A DNA stretch of 64,000 nt from Parietichytrium sp. I65-24A (Eukaryota; Sar; Bigyra; Thraustochytrida; Thraustochytriidae): assembly GCA_012862575.1 (NCBI GenBank), contig BLSF01000075.1, positions 1 through 64,000 on the forward strand, in the 5' to 3' direction. Both the position numbers and the translations under genes were made by a program. Below the pieces are notes generated by a model. That model had not been told where the DNA came from, did no database searches, and saw only the letters and a program-made list of their open reading frames with translations. The first letter of the stretch is position 1. Each line of letters opens with the position of its first letter. This document shows positions 60,817-64,000 of the stretch, one piece after another.

Positions 60817-63231
60817 ATGTCGATCGTACTCAGCGGCACGGCCCACAGAAAGTCTGTCGACATTGTGGTTGTCGGGGACGCGGCAACGGGAAAGACTTCG
60901 CTGATCACAACTTTAGTAAGTTCAATATTCCCGGAGGCTGTTCCAAAAGTATTACAGCAGGTTCGCGTACCGCCGGAGGAGACTGCAGATCATATCGCGT
61001 TGTCAATTACGGATACATCGTCTGCGGAGCAAGATCGCGGTGTGACACTAAAACAAGTTTCCCTCGCGGACGTGGTTGTCCTCGTTTACTCGGTTGACAA
61101 TGAAGACACTTTTCAGCGTGTTCGCAACTATTGGCTTCCAGAAATCCTCAAAGTATTCAATGGCCCCATCGTGATTGTGGGAAATAAGACAGATGTTGCG
61201 AAGACGTCCAAGGGCGACGACTATGGAGAAGAGCTGCTTCGGAAAGCGGAGCCTCTGCAGCAGGAATACCGCCAAATCGATGCCTGCTGGATCTGCTCCT
61301 CAAAGCTGAACATCAATGTCTCTGACGTTTTCAGCATGGCCCAACAGGTTGTTGTATACCCTATCGCGCCGCTATTCGACACAAAGTCCCATGAACTTTT
61401 GCCTAAATTTCAAGTCGCGCTGAAGAGAGTGTTTCGCTACTTTGATCGCGACCGGGACGGATTTCTTTCAGATTCAGAGCTGAATGACTTCCAAGAGACT
61501 TGCTTTGGTGCCATCCTTCAGCCATCTGATATTGAAGACGTGAAGAGTATGCTCCAGAACGAAGGTATGGGCAAGGTCACTCCTCAAGGTATCACTTTTG
61601 ATGGGTATCTTAGCATCCACAAAAAGTTCTTGGAGCGTAATCGGGCGGAGACTTCGTGGCTGGTTCTAAGACAATTTGGTTACGACGACAGCTTGGACTT
61701 GCAGGTCCCAGTCGCGGCGCTAGAGCTAAGCGAGCCATGGTCAGCCGGTTTGACTGCCAAATCCTCGCTGCACGTCTCGCCTCGAGATTTTTCGTTGGAG
61801 CTCAGTAACCATGCTACGTCATTTTTAATTGATCTGTTCCATCAGTTTGACGAAGACAACGATCAAGCATTAAGCCCAACTGAGCTCGCCAAGTTATTCG
61901 AGATATGTCCTTTTAATTGCGGTCCCTGGGAAATATCGCAAAACTTTCCATGTGGCCCAAAGCCTCGAGCTTCTGCTGGAAAGGAACCTTTTTCGTCGGC
62001 CCCTAAAAAGGGGGCACGGGAACTACTTCGTGTCGAGGACGCGGTCCTCGATTCGCGGTATGGCCCAGAAAATTCTTCTCTGTGCTACTTGGGCGACTTT
62101 CCTCAGAATATCCGTGTTGACGAACGTGGGAACGTCACGCTCGCGGGATGGTTGGCAGAATGGTCGCTCCTTACCTTACTTCAGCCGCGACTCACAATGC
62201 TGTTCCTCTATTTTCTGGGATATGATCGTACCAAGCACGAGGCTCTTGTTCGCACTCCCTCAAGGGACGTTGAAAATCTTCGCAACGACCTTCGTAGAAA
62301 CGTGATCAGGGTTTTTGTCTTTGGCGCGCATGGCGTGGGGAAATCTGCCTTGCTGGACGCACTTGCTTCTTCCGGCTCTGCAACTAAGAGCGCAGCGAGT
62401 AATGCACTGAAGATGAGCCCTTCGGCTTGGACTTTCTCAAGTGCATTTCAGCAGGATTACCCAGATGCCAAGATCTGTTGCAGGAGCACAGTTGCTCGGG
62501 TTCGCTCTTCGAATGACGCCTATGGTGCTACTCACTCTTCACTTGCAAGTGATACCGAAACGTCAGGGCACATGGACGCAACTGGCCTCGGAGGCGCTGC
62601 CCCCGCAAAGTACCTTGTGCTAACGAAGGTCGACGCTGACGATGAAGCGATAGAGGAGGCCCTTGCGAATGACATGGTGCACTGCGATCTAGCCGCAATG
62701 CTATTCGACAGCACCAACCCGTCGTCAGTGGACTGGTTGAAAAGAATCCAGGACCAAATTCCTGAGAGCGTCCCATGTGTATATCTTGCAACAAAGGTTG
62801 ACATGCTCCACCCTGCGCCAGACGGCGGTGTGCCAACAAGTGAAGCCATTGAAGATGGCGCCAAGCTTTGCGCCTCTAACAGTTTGCCTGCCCCGGAGCC
62901 CATCTCCTTGAACTATGGGGGCAAGCCTAAAGCAAGACAAAAAATCGTGAGATTATTCGAGTTACTGGTTTCAGTAGCCCAGAAGCCGGACGCAGCGCGC
63001 CCAATCTCGGAAGAGCACCGGGCTGCAATCTGGCGGGGTAGGATGCTCCGAGCAGCCCTCCGCATATCCCTGGTCCTAACCGTGACGGTGTCAACAGGCG
63101 CGCTCCTCTGGTCATGGATGAGGCCAAGTGGGGCAAGAAACGTTAGCGAAAAGGTCCAAAATCAAACAACTGGGTCGACCCCATCTGCAGCGGACTATGC
63201 GATTTCGGATCCCAAAAGCATTGCTAGATAG
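60817..63231 (+). CDS. MIRO: Miro GTPase (mitochondrial Rho)
   Basis: Miro is a mitochondrial outer-membrane GTPase that links mitochondria to motors and ER contacts. The 804-residue product starts at the first ATG. It has GTPase 1 (about 12-180; GDAATGKTSL, GNKTD, SSK) and a canonical EF-hand DRDRDGFLSDSE (about 208-219). A second EF-hand, DEDNDQALSPTE (about 347-358), has Gln where Gly is usual. GTPase 2 (about 500-715; GAHGVGKSALL, ATKVD) precedes a membrane helix near 750-770 (LRISLVLTVTVSTGALLWSW). It is longer than the usual 590-660 because of insertions after EF-hand 2 and inside GTPase 2, and a tail of ~35 residues after the helix, unusual for a tail-anchored protein. That tail contains NVS and NQT. 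No intron. Confidence 0.94.
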   Translation: MSIVLSGTAHRKSVDIVVVGDAATGKTSLITTLVSSIFPEAVPKVLQQVRVPPEETADHIALSITDTSSAEQDRGVTLKQVSLADVVVLVYSVDNEDTFQRVRNYWLPEILKVFNGPIVIVGNKTDVAKTSKGDDYGEELLRKAEPLQQEYRQIDACWICSSKLNINVSDVFSMAQQVVVYPIAPLFDTKSHELLPKFQVALKRVFRYFDRDRDGFLSDSELNDFQETCFGAILQPSDIEDVKSMLQNEGMGKVTPQGITFDGYLSIHKKFLERNRAETSWLVLRQFGYDDSLDLQVPVAALELSEPWSAGLTAKSSLHVSPRDFSLELSNHATSFLIDLFHQFDEDNDQALSPTELAKLFEICPFNCGPWEISQNFPCGPKPRASAGKEPFSSAPKKGARELLRVEDAVLDSRYGPENSSLCYLGDFPQNIRVDERGNVTLAGWLAEWSLLTLLQPRLTMLFLYFLGYDRTKHEALVRTPSRDVENLRNDLRRNVIRVFVFGAHGVGKSALLDALASSGSATKSAASNALKMSPSAWTFSSAFQQDYPDAKICCRSTVARVRSSNDAYGATHSSLASDTETSGHMDATGLGGAAPAKYLVLTKVDADDEAIEEALANDMVHCDLAAMLFDSTNPSSVDWLKRIQDQIPESVPCVYLATKVDMLHPAPDGGVPTSEAIEDGAKLCASNSLPAPEPISLNYGGKPKARQKIVRLFELLVSVAQKPDAARPISEEHRAAIWRGRMLRAALRISLVLTVTVSTGALLWSWMRPSGARNVSEKVQNQTTGSTPSAADYAISDPKSIAR

Positions 63232-63343
63232 GCGGGCTTGTACGTAAATTTTGCATTACTTTACAACAATAACAAAGGATCATTTTCTTCTCATCAACCA
63301 CATATCAACATTTGCGTTTGTCTTGTTTGTGTGTGTTCGTCGG
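63232..63343. terminator. Short convergent 3' region, Miro / PH-domain gene
   Basis: Only 112 bp separate the two stop codons, so the two 3' untranslated regions must meet or overlap. Confidence 0.4.
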
Positions 63344-64000
63344 TTACTCCCTGAGTCGGCGGGAGTGTGTGTATTGAAGCTTTGCCAGATCGTCGTCAGT
63401 GTCTCTAACAGCCTGCTCAACGATATCGAGCTTTGCATCTTGCATTACAATCGCTTGCTTCTGCTCCAATGCAATAAGATTCAAAGTTCCAAGCTTGGAT
63501 ATTATCTGATCCAAGTTTTGGTCAATCAACTTGTCCACGTCTTCATCTTCGTTTTCGTTTCTGTCGGTTTGGGGTGCAATCCAACTCTGTATAAACTCCC
63601 ATCGCTTGTCCAAAACTCCTCCAGTTGCGCTTTTCTGCGCTGCTTCTTTGCGCTCTCCATGAATTTGTCTCTCGAGCATCGCAAACCAGCCAACAAAGTC
63701 GTTGTCATCAAGGCACTTTAGCTCCCACTTGCTTTTCGCAGTCTTCAATGTTATTTGACGGGTGTTCTTATCTCCAGTGAGTGACACATTCGAATTAATA
63801 AACATCGAGCCTTGAGGTTTAGACAGATCTTCGGAGCGAACATCGTGGTCCTTGCTCGCAAAGTACAGAAGCTGCGTGTCACGAAGCACAAAGTAGCGGC
63901 TTTTGAAGCCTGGCAATAGGCTTCGCTTGAGCTCAAGTGGACCACTCCAGAGCGCCGGAGACCCAAAGTTGGTTTCGAAGATTTTCGCCTTGGATTTCTG
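63344..64000 (-). CDS. PH-domain protein, C-terminal part
   Basis: The frame stays open to the window edge, so the start lies beyond 64000. The visible 218 residues contain a PH domain (about 20-125): SGPLELKRSLLPGFKSRYFVLRD, QLLYFASKDHDV, and the closing helix with its invariant Trp (FVGWFAMLERQI). A helical, probably coiled-coil tail follows (DKLIDQNLDQIISKLGTLNLIALEQK...LDIVEQAVRDTDDDLAKLQ). PH domains usually bind phosphoinositides or proteins at membranes; the basic residues KRSLLPGFKSR would suit lipid binding. The partner cannot be told from this part. Confidence 0.8.
   Translation of the reverse strand, partial: QKSKAKIFETNFGSPALWSGPLELKRSLLPGFKSRYFVLRDTQLLYFASKDHDVRSEDLSKPQGSMFINSNVSLTGDKNTRQITLKTAKSKWELKCLDDNDFVGWFAMLERQIHGERKEAAQKSATGGVLDKRWEFIQSWIAPQTDRNENEDEDVDKLIDQNLDQIISKLGTLNLIALEQKQAIVMQDAKLDIVEQAVRDTDDDLAKLQYTHSRRLRE

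Noticed and set aside
1-64000. Integrated viruses, retroelements or DNA transposons
   Set aside because: I found no transposase, reverse transcriptase, integrase, capsid gene, terminal repeats or target duplications.

Overview
This is nuclear DNA of a single-celled eukaryote. The evidence is GT-AG introns of 71-135 bp that restore conserved protein sequence (in TrmA, importin, P450, an MFS transporter and an acidic-domain protein) and eukaryote-only families (Pat1, NAA50, PCIF1, TFIP11, PARN, Miro, a karyopherin). Genes lie on both strands, most have no intron, and the intergenic stretches of 0.3-2.8 kb are rich in microsatellites. My best guess is a heterotroph in or near the stramenopiles (labyrinthulomycete-like), but nothing here proves it. 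There are no operons and no recognisable transposon, retroelement, rRNA, tRNA or CRISPR array.

Layout. 1-0.4 kb: end of a surface protein with a repeat stalk. 1.1-3.1 (-): Pat1. 4.7-6.0 (+): biotin synthase. 6.8-7.3 (+): NAA50 acetyltransferase. 7.6-9.2 (-): coiled-coil protein. 10.6-11.2 (+): histidine phosphatase. 11.2-13.9: gene-poor. 13.9-16.2 (+): acidic-domain protein. 17.1-18.5 (+): PCIF1 cap methyltransferase. 18.9-20.3 (-): bacterial-type TrmA in three exons. 20.8-22.0 (-): type II membrane SGNH/PC-esterase-like protein. 24.0-24.9 (+): GC-rich metallophosphoesterase with an apparent frameshift, overlapping the start of TFIP11 (24.8-27.8, +). 28.1-29.1 (-): succinate/fumarate-type carrier. 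29.1-31.9: gene-poor. 31.9-32.4 (+): four-helix membrane protein. 32.7-33.6 (-): fatty acid hydroxylase-superfamily enzyme. 34.3-37.1 (-): ZC2HC1-like zinc-finger protein. 37.7-41.3 (-): importin-beta. 43.1-44.9 (+): P450. 45.3-45.8 (-): small unknown protein. 47.7-51.6 (-): CLU-like/TPR protein. 52.3-54.2 (+): MFSD1-like transporter. 54.4-55.1 (-): PRKCSH-like membrane protein. 55.6-57.6 (-): PARN. 58.7-59.8 (-): acyl-CoA-binding/ankyrin protein. 60.8-63.2 (+): Miro. 63.3-64.0 (-): partial PH-domain protein.

Two functional themes recur, probably by chance: RNA processing and turnover (Pat1, PCIF1, TrmA, TFIP11, PARN) and mitochondrial biology (biotin synthase, metabolite carrier, CLU-like protein, Miro). 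The most unusual non-coding signal is a family of short palindromes built from inverted GTACT/AGTAC half-sites (and the related AGTATCGATACT), which recur between genes and look rare inside coding sequence. They may be binding sites of a widely used transcription factor.
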